Origin: Dermatophagoides farinae
Taxonomy: Eukaryota; Arthropoda; Arachnida; Sarcoptiformes; Pyroglyphidae
Assembly: GCF_024713945.1 (NCBI RefSeq)
Contig: NC_134677.1
Span: forward strand, 1-64,000
DNA length: 64,000 nucleotides
Reading direction: 5' to 3'
Both the position numbers and the translations under genes were made by a program. Under the pieces are notes generated by a model. It was not told where the DNA came from and did no database searches. It worked only from the letters and a program-made list of their open reading frames with translations. The number at the start of each line of letters is the position of its first letter. Within the stretch, counting starts at the first letter, position 1. This document shows, piece after piece, positions 63,416 to 64,000 of this stretch.

Positions 63416-64000
63416 TATTTTTCGAGCATTAATATGCCAACAATATTCGAAACTACTGATGGTACCTCCTACTCATTTCATTTCATCTGATTGGTCCCCA
63501 AGAAATTCTAAAAGATTCTAAAAAAAAATCTTCACAGACATTCCTTTTCTATGGATTCGTTCATTTGGAGAAAAGCTCTTTCCTATTGAAACAACAAATT
63601 GTCATTTTTTTCTCGTTTTCTCATTAATCTAATTTTGTTATCCTCCCGTGTGTTTGCTGTAAATAACATTTTCTTTCATTTCCACATAATGTTATTTTAG
63701 TGAAAAAATGAAATTAAAAAATCAACAATAAATATATTATATTATACTAGTAGATTATTACATCTGATACAATGCTTGATTGATTTTGGAAAAGTTTCAT
63801 GCTTTTTGTTTTGTTTTGTAATGAAATTTAAATTTATTTATTCAAAAATCAAAAAATTATTCTCGAAAAGAAAACAAATAAAAATCGAAAACATCTCGGT
63901 GTTTTTGTTTTTGTTTCTGTTGAATGATTTGTTAGTTGGTCTAAAGACGAAAATTGAGAAAAGAATGAATGAATGAATGAATGAATGAATGACGAGAAAA
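63416..64000. other. Dynamin 3' UTR and downstream flank
   Basis: AT-rich 3' UTR with AATAAA at 63727-63732, about 310 bases past the exon B stop. It is followed by unassigned sequence with a (GAAT)n tract near 63965-63991. No coding signal is supported. Confidence 0.5.

Overview
The window is nuclear DNA of an arthropod, most likely an astigmatan mite (Dermatophagoides or Sarcoptes type). That assignment is inference. It rests on AT-rich sequence full of microsatellites, very short GT-AG introns (about 50-80 bp), densely packed genes on both strands, arthropod-type orthologues, and an intact cyanate hydratase gene, an enzyme rare in animals but known from mites. I see no bacterial operon, CRISPR array, rRNA, credible tRNA or recognisable virus-derived element.

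Layout, left to right. 0-13.3 kb: JMJD4 (+), YTHDF (-), an Ajuba/LIMD1 LIM protein (+), ribosomal protein eL13 (-), a ZC3H18 orthologue without its zinc finger (-), and CCDC137 (-). 13.3-18.5 kb: BRAT1 (+) and an unnamed tail-anchored membrane protein (+). 18.5-34.6 kb: G protein alpha-o (-), 5.6 kb without a convincing gene, then a very long HIPK kinase (-). 38-45.3 kb: a PRAS40/AKT1S1-like protein (+), an unnamed basic protein (-), a secreted protein of possible TULIP fold (+), a small Cys-rich secreted or membrane protein (-), and a secreted frizzled-related protein (-). 46.8-50 kb: TM2D2 (-) and an SRSF3/7-like splicing factor (-). 50.1-53.1 kb: a putative mobile element. 53.2-56.9 kb: cyanase (+), SMYD5 (-), a DHRSX-like reductase (+). 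58.8-63.4 kb: dynamin (+) with two alternative last exons. Exon chains were built by eye; every multi-exon chain listed closes in frame.

The most unusual part is 50138-53089. It is a 2,952-bp segment bounded by perfect 16-bp terminal inverted repeats, with arrays of a perfect 14-bp palindrome just inside both ends. It contains no transposase. It carries pieces that look copied from host genes, including a 92-bp identical copy of an intron and flanking exon bases from the adjacent SRSF gene, patches of that gene's first exon, and a duplicated intron-exon unit. It lies between the divergent SRSF and cyanase genes, about 120 bp from each start codon. I interpret it as a non-autonomous, fragment-capturing (Pack-type) DNA transposon of unknown superfamily.

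The genes do not form one pathway. Several concern RNA biology (YTHDF, ZC3H18, SRSF, BRAT1 through INTS11) or signalling (Ajuba, G-alpha-o, HIPK, PRAS40, SFRP, TM2D2), but I read this as ordinary eukaryotic gene mixing.
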